Shown piece after piece: positions 6,291 through 15,753 of a DNA stretch of 61,984 nt. This DNA comes from Legionella londiniensis. Its GTDB lineage: Bacteria; Pseudomonadota; Gammaproteobacteria; Legionellales; Legionellaceae. Numbering within the stretch: the stretch's first letter is position 1; each line of letters starts with the position of its first letter. Location: positions 1 through 61,984 of the forward strand of contig NZ_LNYK01000001.1 of assembly GCF_001467825.1 (NCBI RefSeq). The letters are read 5' to 3'. Under the pieces are notes generated by a model. The model saw only the letters and a program-made list of their open reading frames with translations. It searched no databases and was not told the DNA's origin. The position numbers and the translations under genes are program-made.

Positions 6291-8231
6291 TCATGATTTG
6301 TTTATTGGCAAAGGGATTCTGATTTTATACAAATCTCCACCATTTACCAAAATAAAAGCCTGTCCTTTTGGCAAAGAAACAATATCCTCGACCCCAATAA
6401 TAGGTACAGATAACGTTTGAACACGATCCTCATTAGTTGTATTAAAATAAACTCCATCATCCCCATGAGGGGTATCATTAACCATGGAGACCTGGGTATG
6501 ACCAATCACGCCAACTTGGGGCAGTACTTTTACCAGTAAATTAGCCGTCTCCTCATTTTTCACTCGAAGCATGATCAACGTATTAAAATTTCCTTCTGAC
6601 ACATCAGCTTTGGCGCGTGATCCAAGTGCAACTTCCATATCCTGAATAGTCTGTGCGTAAGCCGTGACCTGAAATCCAGCGCCACCAGATTTATTAAGGA
6701 TTTTAACGAAAGAATCCTGGATGATTTCTGATAGCTCATCGCAATGCAGATTTAGGGTGTATTTGGCATTTTCTTCTTTATAGATTTTCCCTGCTGTTGA
6801 GACCAGATCAGATAAAAAAGCTTTGCCGACTGCTTGAGCAATATTAGGATTGGTTAGACTATCAAGGCCAATGTAGAGGATTTTTTTATTTTTAATTATG
6901 TCCATTAGCTCTATGTCTTGTGGTTTTGATTTGGATGATAGGATTTTTGAGGCGTTACTTTTGTTAATTTCTGATAACACAGGTCCCACGCTGGCGGTGA
7001 TTTTGTCGTAGTAGTTTTTATCCATAACTGCCGCGTCAAATAGGTCTATTAGGATTTGGTCGTGCAGACTTTCTGTATTGCCGTTTTTAATTGTTTTATT
7101 GATGTGGTTTTTGACGTACTGGATAACAGCTTGGTGGCGTTCCATTGGTGCTTTGGTTTTGTTGTTTTTACCGATTTTGCTGTTGTGTTCTTCGATGATT
7201 TGTTCGATTTGTTGGTCATAATCTGGGTAATGGTTAGGAAGAATATTATCGGCGTAGGTCATGAGTAACTGGTCTAGCCGGCTGATATAGAAAGCTATGG
7301 ATTGATAGGTGATTTCCTGCTGCATTTCTTCAAGACAAATGGCAACGATGTTGACGTATTTCCAGGCAAATGCTGCGAACTGTTTGCCTTCGCCTTCCGC
7401 TGCAATGGCATCAGTGATTCTGGTAGCCACTTCTGAGACTTGGTGGTAGTTTTTCAGTGGGTTGTAATGGGCCGACTGTTCTGGAAAACCTAGATGAACC
7501 ATGTGAAAATCATCGCTTCTACCTGAGACAAGGGCAGCTGCTTTCATATCTCTTACCAAGTCTTGATCACCTTTTGGATCAACTGCAATAACGGCATCGC
7601 CATTGCGGATGTCCTGGTTAATTAGAATGCTGGCAAGTCTGGTCTTACCTACCCTGGTTGTTCCGACAACGAAGGTATGGCCTACTCGAACATCCTGTGG
7701 AATGTATACAGGTTTATCTTCTTCACCAACGCCATGCAGGAAAGGGCTACCGCCAACCGGTGGATCAGGGCGAAATGGATTGAGTTTTGAGCGGCTGTTT
7801 AGCCACTTTGCCAGCTTGGTTTGCTCATGGTTTCGACAAAAACCTCTGATGGTTTGATAAACCTTTCCTCGTTGCATGAATTGCTCATTTTTGACTTGTT
7901 TGATTTGGTGTAGCTTTTGGGTATGGCTTGGTTTCCAGCGAAAGCCTTTGCCGATGAATAACCAGTTTTTTGATAATGGTATTTCTGTGGTTGATAAGGC
8001 ATAGGTGGGCATGGCAAGTAATCTCCGGTGATAGCGTTTGACTTTGATGGCCTGCCATGCCCGATACAACCCTGGAACTAATAAGGTGATGGCTGCATAG
8101 GTTGCCATATGTTCGGTGAGCAAGAAGAAATGCGGCTGGTTGTAAGCTAATATTGCCAGAGTAAAACACGTTAATGCAGACCAGGCTTCTGTGGGTTCAC
8201 GTAACAAATTATTAATGGGATAGTCTTTCAT
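6291..8231 (-). CDS. traD: Type IV coupling protein TraD (VirD4-like)
   Basis: 646 aa from the ATG at 8231, which has GGAG seven bases upstream; the frame is open to 8288 but that would overlap the previous gene. The N-terminus has hydrophobic segments (about residues 20-60), then a HerA/TraD-type ATPase domain with Walker A GTTRVGKT (190-197) and a Walker-B-like acidic stretch in NLHCDELSEI. Coupling proteins dock the relaxosome to the secretion channel and pump DNA. It resembles the SXT/PFGI-1 class of TraD. It lies at the 3' end of the transfer operon and is followed, tail to tail, by the deaminase gene with only 13 bp between. Confidence 0.88.
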   Translation of the reverse strand: MKDYPINNLLREPTEAWSALTCFTLAILAYNQPHFFLLTEHMATYAAITLLVPGLYRAWQAIKVKRYHRRLLAMPTYALSTTEIPLSKNWLFIGKGFRWKPSHTQKLHQIKQVKNEQFMQRGKVYQTIRGFCRNHEQTKLAKWLNSRSKLNPFRPDPPVGGSPFLHGVGEEDKPVYIPQDVRVGHTFVVGTTRVGKTRLASILINQDIRNGDAVIAVDPKGDQDLVRDMKAAALVSGRSDDFHMVHLGFPEQSAHYNPLKNYHQVSEVATRITDAIAAEGEGKQFAAFAWKYVNIVAICLEEMQQEITYQSIAFYISRLDQLLMTYADNILPNHYPDYDQQIEQIIEEHNSKIGKNNKTKAPMERHQAVIQYVKNHINKTIKNGNTESLHDQILIDLFDAAVMDKNYYDKITASVGPVLSEINKSNASKILSSKSKPQDIELMDIIKNKKILYIGLDSLTNPNIAQAVGKAFLSDLVSTAGKIYKEENAKYTLNLHCDELSEIIQDSFVKILNKSGGAGFQVTAYAQTIQDMEVALGSRAKADVSEGNFNTLIMLRVKNEETANLLVKVLPQVGVIGHTQVSMVNDTPHGDDGVYFNTTNEDRVQTLSVPIIGVEDIVSLPKGQAFILVNGGDLYKIRIPLPINKS

Positions 8232-8233
8232 GG

Positions 8234-8557
8234 TTAACTCCATAACATCAAAACATCGATTAAGATGAAGGTAAAGATTAGATACCATCGGGATTGGCTG
8301 ATTTTTTTAATCTGAGCGTCAGTGAGTTGATGATGTTGAGATATTTTTTTTATTAGAATAGGCCAGATAAAAAATAGCCCAAGATAAAACAGGCCATGCC
8401 AAATTAAAAACCACGGTTGATTGGCTTTTAAATAATCCTGTAAATAATTAAATGTTTGAGAATTGATAAACCATGGGGTGATTATTAATAGTGCAATGAT
8501 TGGTAATATGGTTTGTATGAGTACTATAATGGACGAACGTATATAATTTTTTTTCAT
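8234..8557 (-). CDS. Small integral membrane protein of the transfer operon
   Basis: 107 aa with three or four hydrophobic segments (near residues 8-30, 48-70 and 91-107). GGAG lies eight bases before the ATG at 8557. It ends 2 bp before traD starts, so the two are coupled. No family is recognised; small membrane proteins at this place between traG and traD are usual in PFGI-1-like elements, so a role beside the coupling protein is plausible but unproven. Confidence 0.6.
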   Translation of the reverse strand: MKKNYIRSSIIVLIQTILPIIALLIITPWFINSQTFNYLQDYLKANQPWFLIWHGLFYLGLFFIWPILIKKISQHHQLTDAQIKKISQSRWYLIFTFILIDVLMLWS

Positions 8558-8571
8558 AAGGATAACTCCAA

Positions 8572-8745
8572 ATGCGAAAGGTATTTCGATTGTTGGGTGT
8601 GGTTCTTGATGCCATAACTGACATCATGGATGAAAAGCCAAAACGTCAATATATTCCGGTTTATGAGGCCAGAGAAAAGTTTGAGAAGGGCATGATTAGT
8701 ATGCGTGAGTACAATGAAACCTTTGAAAATAACAATGGTATTTAA
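8572..8745 (+). CDS. Small 57-aa protein, antisense within the transfer operon
   Basis: ATG at 8572 to TAA at 8745, with AAGGA ten bases upstream. The product starts MRKVFRLLGVVLDAITDIM and continues with a charged, helical tail (PVYEAREKFEKGMISMREYN) resembling the short SHOCT-like pattern of small bacterial proteins. It looks more protein-like than the opposite strand. However, a minus-strand frame (8554-8754, 66 aa, hydrophobic) reads the exactly complementary codons and is joined to both neighbours by ATGA overlaps, so one of the two is a shadow of the other. I favour the plus strand on amino-acid character only. Confidence 0.5.
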   Translation: MRKVFRLLGVVLDAITDIMDEKPKRQYIPVYEAREKFEKGMISMREYNETFENNNGI

Positions 8746-8750
8746 TTGAC

Positions 8751-10304
8751 TCATCGAATCATTCCCGAAGCAACTTTAATCCCTGTTTTTGCTGTAGTCA
8801 TACCTGACTGGCTAAGTTGATCACTCTGTTTTTCAGAGCCGCTGACCATATCCATTAAACCTGCGCCAGCATCACTGCCAAAGTGACTGGATAATCTTAG
8901 TAAAAGCACAGGGGCAACAAAATAAAACATCACCGCCATATTTTTCATGGCTGAAATCGCTTCATTCTCACCAAGTGGATCCAAGACCGACCGCTCAACA
9001 AAGCCAACCAGGTGCCAGAGGTATTGCAGAAAAATACTCATCACAAATAGACCACAAAGGCTGCCAAGTGCTCTGGGGCTATAGCTGCTCAGTGAAAGGA
9101 TGATTGGGGTTAAGATAATTAGAAAGAACATGAAAAATGCCTGCATGACCGGCAGGGTCTGCATAATGGATTCCCGCTTCAGTGGTGTTAAAGTCCACGA
9201 CTTAGCCCATTGACCGACATTGACCAGGCTATTGGTGATGGCACTGCCGACATGGCCATTGTTGTTGTCCATTACGTTTCTGACGGAGTTGAGCTGCATA
9301 TCTTTGCTGTCGTTAATCAACATTTTTGCGATGTAATCTTCTGCAGAAATATCTGCCTTCCAGGCTTTCGGATGTTTGAGCTTGTATTGCCGGACTCTTT
9401 CAATCATTGCGTAATAGTTCAAATGCTTATTAAAGAAGCTGGCTTTGTTGGCAACATCAACCAGATCCGTTTTGATTTTATTCCACCATTGCTGGCAACT
9501 GGGATAGCCTTCTTCAGGTAATTGCTCTTGCGATAGGTCGCCGCGATTGGCTGCTTTTTGCAGGTTAGGATTCGGAGCCTGATTAAAGGTAAATCCTTTG
9601 ACTGGATGACGGGCATGGATTTTGGCGTAATACAATTGCTGCAGGATTTTCGACCCCATCCATTTGAGATCATCTTCACCACCATAGCGTTTTAATAAAG
9701 CATTTAATTCGCTTTGTTCATGCTTATCACTATTAAATTGCGTTCTGGCTTCAATAAAGCATTGTCTGTGAAAATCTAAAGCTTGTTCACGCACATCATG
9801 AGGTAAATAGGTAGATACCAAATCGCCTTCAATGGATTGCAGGCTATCAGTACAGCCTGTGACTTTCATAAGACTGTAGGTAAAGCTCGACATAAAATTC
9901 TGAATGATGGCAAAACCGATGGGGATTTTGACCTGGTGGGTTAAAACATCTGCAAATGCTTCATCATAGGTTGTGCCAGTATCGCCGAAGGTGGCTGTTG
10001 ATTGTGATTTCAGACCGCATAACGGTTTAAACTGCAGTGCTTTGGTTTCCAGTGGAACGCAGGGGTAGACAAATATCCCGCAGATTAAAACGGTAATAGC
10101 TAATTCATAGAGGAAATGATTTAGGGCATGCTCCACCGCAAAAAATGCACCAGCTGGCACCAGTACATTTTTTAAAAAGCGATAGCCGACTGCCAGAAAT
10201 CCAAGATATAACAATCCTGTTTGCCACAAAGCATTGAAGATGATTTCATATTGCTGCCAGCCAAGGTAGGTGGTGTATAACGAAAGTGGATTGAAGACGA
10301 TCAT
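8751..10304 (-). CDS. TraG-like mating-pair stabilisation membrane protein
   Basis: 517 aa. Hydrophobic segments near the N-terminus (about 25-45 and 60-100) and again around 375-480 bracket a hydrophilic, cysteine-containing central region. This is the layout of the TraG N-terminal domain family, the inner-membrane VirB6-like/TraG component of ICE secretion systems; the C-terminal periplasmic part of F-plasmid TraG is absent, as usual in PFGI-1-type elements. The start lies 1 bp after the stop of the upstream TraH-like gene. It probably takes part in channel assembly and mating-pair stabilisation. Confidence 0.75.
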   Translation of the reverse strand: MIVFNPLSLYTTYLGWQQYEIIFNALWQTGLLYLGFLAVGYRFLKNVLVPAGAFFAVEHALNHFLYELAITVLICGIFVYPCVPLETKALQFKPLCGLKSQSTATFGDTGTTYDEAFADVLTHQVKIPIGFAIIQNFMSSFTYSLMKVTGCTDSLQSIEGDLVSTYLPHDVREQALDFHRQCFIEARTQFNSDKHEQSELNALLKRYGGEDDLKWMGSKILQQLYYAKIHARHPVKGFTFNQAPNPNLQKAANRGDLSQEQLPEEGYPSCQQWWNKIKTDLVDVANKASFFNKHLNYYAMIERVRQYKLKHPKAWKADISAEDYIAKMLINDSKDMQLNSVRNVMDNNNGHVGSAITNSLVNVGQWAKSWTLTPLKRESIMQTLPVMQAFFMFFLIILTPIILSLSSYSPRALGSLCGLFVMSIFLQYLWHLVGFVERSVLDPLGENEAISAMKNMAVMFYFVAPVLLLRLSSHFGSDAGAGLMDMVSGSEKQSDQLSQSGMTTAKTGIKVASGMIR

Positions 10305-10305
10305 A

Positions 10306-11673
10306 TCAGGCCCCTTTTTGTTCTTTTACATAGACTGCACCATTTTTCACAGCGGGTTGCTCATGGTCCTGGCCAGGCATGCTTGCGCCTTGGGCTTGAT
10401 GACGGATGTCCATGATCATAGTCAGAGTGTCAGTCATCATTTTTTTGCGCACTTCATTTTCAAATGCCAATGAATGGATATCATCATCGAGTTTTTTTAA
10501 GGCAAAACGCACCATGTTCAAGGCGGGTTTTAAGTTTTGCACTTCCTGGACCTGAAGGCCGGCTTGTAGGATTCGTCTCATCATTAAGGCTTTATCCAGC
10601 ATATTTTGAACGGCAATTTCTTCGGCTAGCTTGGATACGGTGAGCAGTTGTTCTTCTCTGGGTAAGTGTTGGATGGTTAGGATGATTTCATCGGTGATCA
10701 GCAAATTGGAAGCACTGACTTTATGAAGATTTTCTTCGGTTAATGCCCAGCTGCCATTGACCAGATTCCAGAGTGCTTTGGCAATATTTTGACTGCAGGT
10801 GTTGGCATTAGCGCAGCTTTGCAGTAAGGCTGATAAACCCATACCGGCTTTGGCGTCATGGTTTTCTTTGGTGTCACTGCTGCTGACGTGAATATCGCCT
10901 AATACTTTAACTGCCCAATTCGCCGCATCATTAGGAGTAGCCCAGGTCTTTGTCATGGGTGTTTTCTCATACGGCTTGGTTGTTGAATCAAGTGGTTTGC
11001 GTTCCAATAAGATGTTATATCCGGCAATTACCACATCGTTGATTACTTTAATTGGCCGTTGAAATTTACCGCCGGCATTACCTTTATCACTGCCTATCCA
11101 GGGCAGACCGTATTCATCCCTTTTTTGGGCAATACTTTTTGAGGTTTCGGTGACATCAACATTTTCCTTTTTGGCTCGCTTGGCTGCATCAAGCCAGCCC
11201 TGGCTGTCGGACACCGAAAGCATACTTTCAACAGGAGACTGATTTTGCTCTAAAGCCTCTTTAACCTGCTGGCAGTCTTTGACTTTGAGGGAAAACTCGT
11301 TCTGAGCACTGGATGCTGTATTTTGCAGAACATTGTATAAGGCAGGCATGGCTTGTTGCAGTTTATACAGAGGGTAGCCTGCAACAGAGCCTTTTAAGTT
11401 GCTAATCACACCAGCTGGGATATTGAGCGAGGATTTTTTTAAATCCTGCATGGTATTGGTAATCGATACCACGGGATTAAATCCACTACAGGAAAAGCCC
11501 ATGCGCCCATCGATGTCTGCACCAATTTTTAGAGTTTGGTCTTTGTTGATGGGAGGTACAAACAAGTTGGATGCACCGCCTAATTGATAATAGTAATCGG
11601 ATTGGCTGGGCATAAAGCCACTGGCAAAAAGGCTTGTTGGAATTAGTGTGGTTAACAGGATTATTTTTTTCAT
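10306..11673 (-). CDS. ICE transfer protein, PFL_4711 family (TraH-like)
   Basis: 455 aa with a signal peptide (hydrophobic stretch then SLFASG, cleavage near residue 18), so the product is periplasmic. Recognisable family features are the N-terminal YYYQLGGA segment, the GFSCSGFNPVVSI block, the single cysteines near C120, and a long C-terminal helical region. This corresponds to the TIGR03755 (PFL_4711) family, which occupies the TraH position in MPF-G systems. AGGGG lies seven bases before the ATG. It follows the TraU-like gene by 9 bp in one operon. Confidence 0.8.
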   Translation of the reverse strand: MKKIILLTTLIPTSLFASGFMPSQSDYYYQLGGASNLFVPPINKDQTLKIGADIDGRMGFSCSGFNPVVSITNTMQDLKKSSLNIPAGVISNLKGSVAGYPLYKLQQAMPALYNVLQNTASSAQNEFSLKVKDCQQVKEALEQNQSPVESMLSVSDSQGWLDAAKRAKKENVDVTETSKSIAQKRDEYGLPWIGSDKGNAGGKFQRPIKVINDVVIAGYNILLERKPLDSTTKPYEKTPMTKTWATPNDAANWAVKVLGDIHVSSSDTKENHDAKAGMGLSALLQSCANANTCSQNIAKALWNLVNGSWALTEENLHKVSASNLLITDEIILTIQHLPREEQLLTVSKLAEEIAVQNMLDKALMMRRILQAGLQVQEVQNLKPALNMVRFALKKLDDDIHSLAFENEVRKKMMTDTLTMIMDIRHQAQGASMPGQDHEQPAVKNGAVYVKEQKGA

Positions 11674-11682
11674 ATGATACCC

Positions 11683-12681
11683 CTAGCGTTTTTGTGGTTG
11701 CCCCACTTTAGGAAAGGTTAGAAAGCGAATCAGTTTGCCATGGTGTTGCACGCATCCTCTGTATTTGCGCCAGACAACAAAGACATAATTGCCGTTGCCG
11801 TTCTTGTCATCTTCAATCCCGAAGTCATTTGGATCACCTGGATGGAAGGTGCGATTGTTTGGGTAGACTTCCTGCCAGATGACTTTCTTGTTATTTGGAT
11901 CAAAGATGCCATTGGCGACAACACAGTTTTGACCGCAACTGTTGCTGGTAGATTTGGTGACATGAAGCGGGTTTTGATTAGTCACGATATCAACCGCGTG
12001 CATGGCAGCGACAACTGAAGCGCGGAAGTTATAAGGCTGAGTCACTCGCATGAGTCTTGGAATTTCAGTACCCCAGATATGTGTTGCAGTGCCGATATCA
12101 TGGCTGATCAACAGTTGTGGATGAGATGCTATATACACCAACTCGGCTGCTTCGGTTCTATCCATCACTGCATCAAGCTCAGATAGATAATATGGCATAC
12201 CAAAGCTGGTTTCCGATTTCAGGGATAAAAATGGGAAGCGGTAAAAGGCAGCGGGGCTGCCAATCACATCAACGACTCGGGTGCGCTCATCATTACCATG
12301 CAAACTGGTTGTTTGGCTGCTGTCATTGCCAAAACCTAAATCCATACCGGTAGCAAGTTTGTAGGCTTGTTGGTAAGCGTGCCTATTGGCTTTGTTTTCA
12401 TACAAAGCTCGTGCCTCAATCCAGGGATTTTCTTCCGGTTTATTACTCACAGTGACAATGAGGTCAGGCAAGAATTGTTCAACTGCAGCGGTAACTGATA
12501 TTTTGGGTGGATAATGACCATGACGCCAGGCACAAGAACCAATGATTTTATAATGTGAATTATGGAATATCTTTGATATGACTCTGCCGGCAATGGTAAA
12601 GGTGTTCACTGGATGAGGTGGCATGGTGCTTTCAATCGCATGTGCTGTATTAATCATAAAAATAAGCCCCAGGATCATCAT
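11683..12681 (-). CDS. ICE transfer protein, PFL_4710 family (TraU-like)
   Basis: 332 aa from the ATG at 12681, chosen because it puts a clean signal peptide (MMILGLIFMINTAHA) at the N-terminus; the frame is open to 12738. The mature protein has the conserved GSCAWRHG segment, a cysteine pair in SCGQNC, and the WRKYRGCVQ C-terminal block of the TraU/PFL_4710 family. TraU-like proteins are periplasmic and needed for DNA transfer. The start lies inside the last 32 bases of the traC gene, and no good ribosome site is seen, so translation is probably coupled. Confidence 0.8.
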   Translation of the reverse strand: MMILGLIFMINTAHAIESTMPPHPVNTFTIAGRVISKIFHNSHYKIIGSCAWRHGHYPPKISVTAAVEQFLPDLIVTVSNKPEENPWIEARALYENKANRHAYQQAYKLATGMDLGFGNDSSQTTSLHGNDERTRVVDVIGSPAAFYRFPFLSLKSETSFGMPYYLSELDAVMDRTEAAELVYIASHPQLLISHDIGTATHIWGTEIPRLMRVTQPYNFRASVVAAMHAVDIVTNQNPLHVTKSTSNSCGQNCVVANGIFDPNNKKVIWQEVYPNNRTFHPGDPNDFGIEDDKNGNGNYVFVVWRKYRGCVQHHGKLIRFLTFPKVGQPQKR

Positions 12682-15397
12682 TAACTTTGGGCTGTTCCAG
12701 TTTTTCTGCCATAATCTCAGCGGCTTTGAGTACGTCATAATCTTTCTCCAACTGGCCTCTCATTACTTTTTCGCTTTTTTCATTCATTAACAGGGCAAGG
12801 AGATAACGAGGCGGTATGACTCGGAATAAACCTTGATAACGGGAGCCTAAAAGTACCGCTTCTGCATAGAGTCCTTTCTGTGAATCAATGTCTCGAATCA
12901 AGGCTTCCTGCTGTGGTGTCAGGTGCTTAAATTGTTTGATGTCTTTAAGTTCATTTTCATCAAGGCCCAAGACAATCCAGGTTTCCATTAAGGACAAAAT
13001 CTTGGTTGCCTTGGCAGACCGCATGTCGGCCACGTTCTGGGTGACAGGAATTAGCCATAAGCCAAGCTTTCTCGCCACTTTGGCAATAAGCAGGGCGCAG
13101 GACACAATGACATCAATTTCAAATTGGATATGTGCCTCATCGATGATTAAAAACATGGGTCGGTCATCGTTTTGCGTGCGTTCTGCCATGGCGAGAATTC
13201 GGGGCAGGAGTGACACCATTACCAGGGCAAGCTTGCCCTTATCATCCTTGATGGCTGAAATATCGATATGGAAAATATCAAAGTCATCGAGAGGCTCTGT
13301 CGGCACATTAAAAAAGCGCGATTTGGAATTGTTGATGACATAGCTTTTTAACCTATCTGCCATATCCTGCAGACGTTCTTTTTTCTTTGAAACGGTTTCC
13401 TTTTTGATGCGCTGTTCAAAAGAGGCAAGCACATGTTCAGTGAGCATTTGCGGGATATTTTCTTTAGCACAGGTAACGATGGCATCGCTTAAAATTTCAA
13501 TGAGCAGCGTTTCATCAGCAAGCGTGAAGCCTTGTTCTTCTTTTTCATTGGCCTCAGTAATCATGGTTCTTAAGGCCAATGTCAACTCAGCCAGATAAGA
13601 GCGGGACTCATCTTCACAGCTAAGCTCTGCCTGGCTGGCCGGAAGGGAGCGTTCTTTTTTCAACTGCTCTAATAACTCTAATGCATGGTTGGATTGCTCG
13701 CTGATTTCAGGTATTGCTTTGTAGGCATCGCAAAAGGGATTTAAGGGAACCGCTTTGTCTTTTTGATTGGACAGCATGAGCTGTTTGGTTTTTAGCCCAT
13801 GCTTTTGGCAATGGGTTAAGATGCGGTCAAAGGAATTACCCATTTCAAATAAGACAATACGGGCGTTTTTCATCGCCAGTAACGATTGCACCATCCAGCC
13901 GGTTAATACCGATTTACCGCCACCGGAATTGGCAAAGATGGCGCAATGGGAGTTTTGCGATACAAAATCATGATGCAATAAGTCAAAAAAGACAGGCTCG
14001 CCTAAGCGGTTAAAAAAGGTGAAGCATGGCAGGTGCCTTGCGCCCTGGTTGCGGCCATAAACCGGTAAAAGGGATGCCAGTTCTGAGGCATACATCAGGC
14101 GGTCATAACACAGATACTGCCTGGCATAATGCGGTATAAAATTAAAAGGCAGGGCGTTGAGATAGGAATTTAAGGGATGTATATCAAAACGGGATTCAAT
14201 CAAAGGCATTTTGGCTTCAATGAAGATATCCTGCAGCCGTTTTTCAATCTCTGCAGCTTCTTCATCATCCTTTGCCCGATAAAAGACTGCCTGGTTAACC
14301 CAGAATAAACGGTTTCCCATGGCCAACTCATTGCGCGCCGTTTTAATATCTTCTCGGACCTGCGTTGGCTTCAAACTGGTGCCGACAATGCCTTTTTCCA
14401 ATCGGGTTAAATGGGCATCCAGTGAGGCATCATGCGAGAATACGACTTGTATGGTATAGATGCTGCCTTCGGGCAAGGTATCTAATAAGGCATAGCGGTG
14501 CTTGGGATTGGATTGCGCTCTTTCGCGTGAAATAAGGCCAATTTCTGGTGCTTCTTTTAAGCCATCAACATATAAAATACGGTGTTTCTGGCCGTTAAAA
14601 ATAAAGCCTTTGTCATCGCTTTCAGGTAGTGAGAAAAAAATATTTTGCGCCAGATTAAAACCTGCGGGTTTTGTTGCAGGATAGGGAAACTGCTTTAACA
14701 GTGTTTCCGCATCAAGAGGATTAAACCAGCGCACCCACCACTGATAATAGTCTTTGCCAGATAGGCGTTTTAATTGTAATCCTGGTGAGCGAAGTTTCGA
14801 TTCAATCTGCGCGATTACCTCCTGGTGTTCCTTGAAAGCGGTTTGCCGGTCTGGGGTAGATTCATGCAGCAGCCGATAAAATAAAACCCGAATACGCCTT
14901 CTTCTGCCGCGGTAGGGTTGGCCTGTTTTGGGGTCAACAAATAACCCTTGTGGCCGACTCATCTTTTTAAATAAATCCTGCAGCCTTTGTAGGTAATCTT
15001 GAGTTATTTGAGTGTTAATGAGTTTGTCATCAACATGACTTTTAATATGGTCAATCACAGGCTCAAGGCTGTAATCATCCTGAACAAACATTTGCATTAC
15101 CCAGGGATCGGTTTGATGAAGTGGCACGACTGAGGCAAAAGTATCCCGCACTTTATTAAAAACCGCTTGCAAATATTCAGGTGCTGCGGCTTCTGCTGGA
15201 ATATCGCCTAATTCAAAACCGGAGCCCAGGCTTTTGCCATCGGCAAATAAAAAGATATTATGCTCATCATTAAAGTCAGCGATGGCGAGTTTGTCGGCAA
15301 AAGAGGGCAGAGGATTGGCAAAACGTTTTTTGACATCCTTTTTAAATTCAGACTTGGGATTTTGTTCCCCTAACAGCCAGCTAACAATCTTTTTCAT
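12650..15397 (-). CDS. traC: Conjugative transfer ATPase TraC (VirB4-like), PFL_4706 family
   Basis: 915 aa from the ATG at 15397, which has GAGGTGG upstream; an ATG four codons earlier overlaps that site. The N-terminal half carries the TraC/VirB4 N-domain. The ATPase domain has Walker A NSGGGKS (about residue 490) and Walker B FLIIDEAH (about residue 750). VirB4 ATPases power pilus and channel assembly at the inner membrane. The start is 8 nt after the lipoprotein gene and the end overlaps the TraU-like gene, consistent with one transcript. It is full length for the family. Confidence 0.9.
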   Translation of the reverse strand: MKKIVSWLLGEQNPKSEFKKDVKKRFANPLPSFADKLAIADFNDEHNIFLFADGKSLGSGFELGDIPAEAAAPEYLQAVFNKVRDTFASVVPLHQTDPWVMQMFVQDDYSLEPVIDHIKSHVDDKLINTQITQDYLQRLQDLFKKMSRPQGLFVDPKTGQPYRGRRRRIRVLFYRLLHESTPDRQTAFKEHQEVIAQIESKLRSPGLQLKRLSGKDYYQWWVRWFNPLDAETLLKQFPYPATKPAGFNLAQNIFFSLPESDDKGFIFNGQKHRILYVDGLKEAPEIGLISRERAQSNPKHRYALLDTLPEGSIYTIQVVFSHDASLDAHLTRLEKGIVGTSLKPTQVREDIKTARNELAMGNRLFWVNQAVFYRAKDDEEAAEIEKRLQDIFIEAKMPLIESRFDIHPLNSYLNALPFNFIPHYARQYLCYDRLMYASELASLLPVYGRNQGARHLPCFTFFNRLGEPVFFDLLHHDFVSQNSHCAIFANSGGGKSVLTGWMVQSLLAMKNARIVLFEMGNSFDRILTHCQKHGLKTKQLMLSNQKDKAVPLNPFCDAYKAIPEISEQSNHALELLEQLKKERSLPASQAELSCEDESRSYLAELTLALRTMITEANEKEEQGFTLADETLLIEILSDAIVTCAKENIPQMLTEHVLASFEQRIKKETVSKKKERLQDMADRLKSYVINNSKSRFFNVPTEPLDDFDIFHIDISAIKDDKGKLALVMVSLLPRILAMAERTQNDDRPMFLIIDEAHIQFEIDVIVSCALLIAKVARKLGLWLIPVTQNVADMRSAKATKILSLMETWIVLGLDENELKDIKQFKHLTPQQEALIRDIDSQKGLYAEAVLLGSRYQGLFRVIPPRYLLALLMNEKSEKVMRGQLEKDYDVLKAAEIMAEKLEQPKVNDDPGAYFYD

Positions 15398-15405
15398 GGT
15401 CCACC

Positions 15406-15753
15406 TCAATACAGTTCTGAGACAAGCGCATACTGGTTTTGCTTATAGAGAAAAAAGCGTGTGTCATAATCAGGCTTTATGATTTGCTCATCACCGATTT
15501 GGGCGACATGGGCAAAGACATGAATCGGCACTTCTGGATTAGGTAATGCTTTAAACTGCTGCTCCTGATGGTTCAGTGAAACTGGTTTTGCTATTCGCCT
15601 GGGCAGCGGTTGTGATTGATTAAGCTGATACAGCTGACTAACCGTTAAGCCTTGTTCTGGAATGGTGCCATGCTGAACCTTAGCGGTTGAACAGGCGCAT
15701 AACCCCAGGCTAACGCAAAGCGTTATCCATGTGTTTTTGAGTTTGATGACCAT
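15406..15753 (-). CDS. Conjugative transfer region lipoprotein (TIGR03751-like, VirB7-like)
   Basis: 115 aa with a lipoprotein signal: a short basic start, a hydrophobic stretch, and the lipobox LCAC, with the lipidated Cys near residue 20. Small lipoproteins at this place, between the TraB-like and TraC genes, are the TIGR03751 family, thought to anchor or stabilise the outer-membrane ring of the channel. GGAGGG lies eleven bases before the ATG. The start overlaps the 3' end of the TraB-like gene by 44 bp. Confidence 0.78.
   Translation of the reverse strand: MVIKLKNTWITLCVSLGLCACSTAKVQHGTIPEQGLTVSQLYQLNQSQPLPRRIAKPVSLNHQEQQFKALPNPEVPIHVFAHVAQIGDEQIIKPDYDTRFFLYKQNQYALVSELY

Noticed and set aside
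11730-12018. Overlapping open frames on both strands inside the TraU-like gene
   Set aside because: They are shadows of the real gene, with no family resemblance or ribosome sites.
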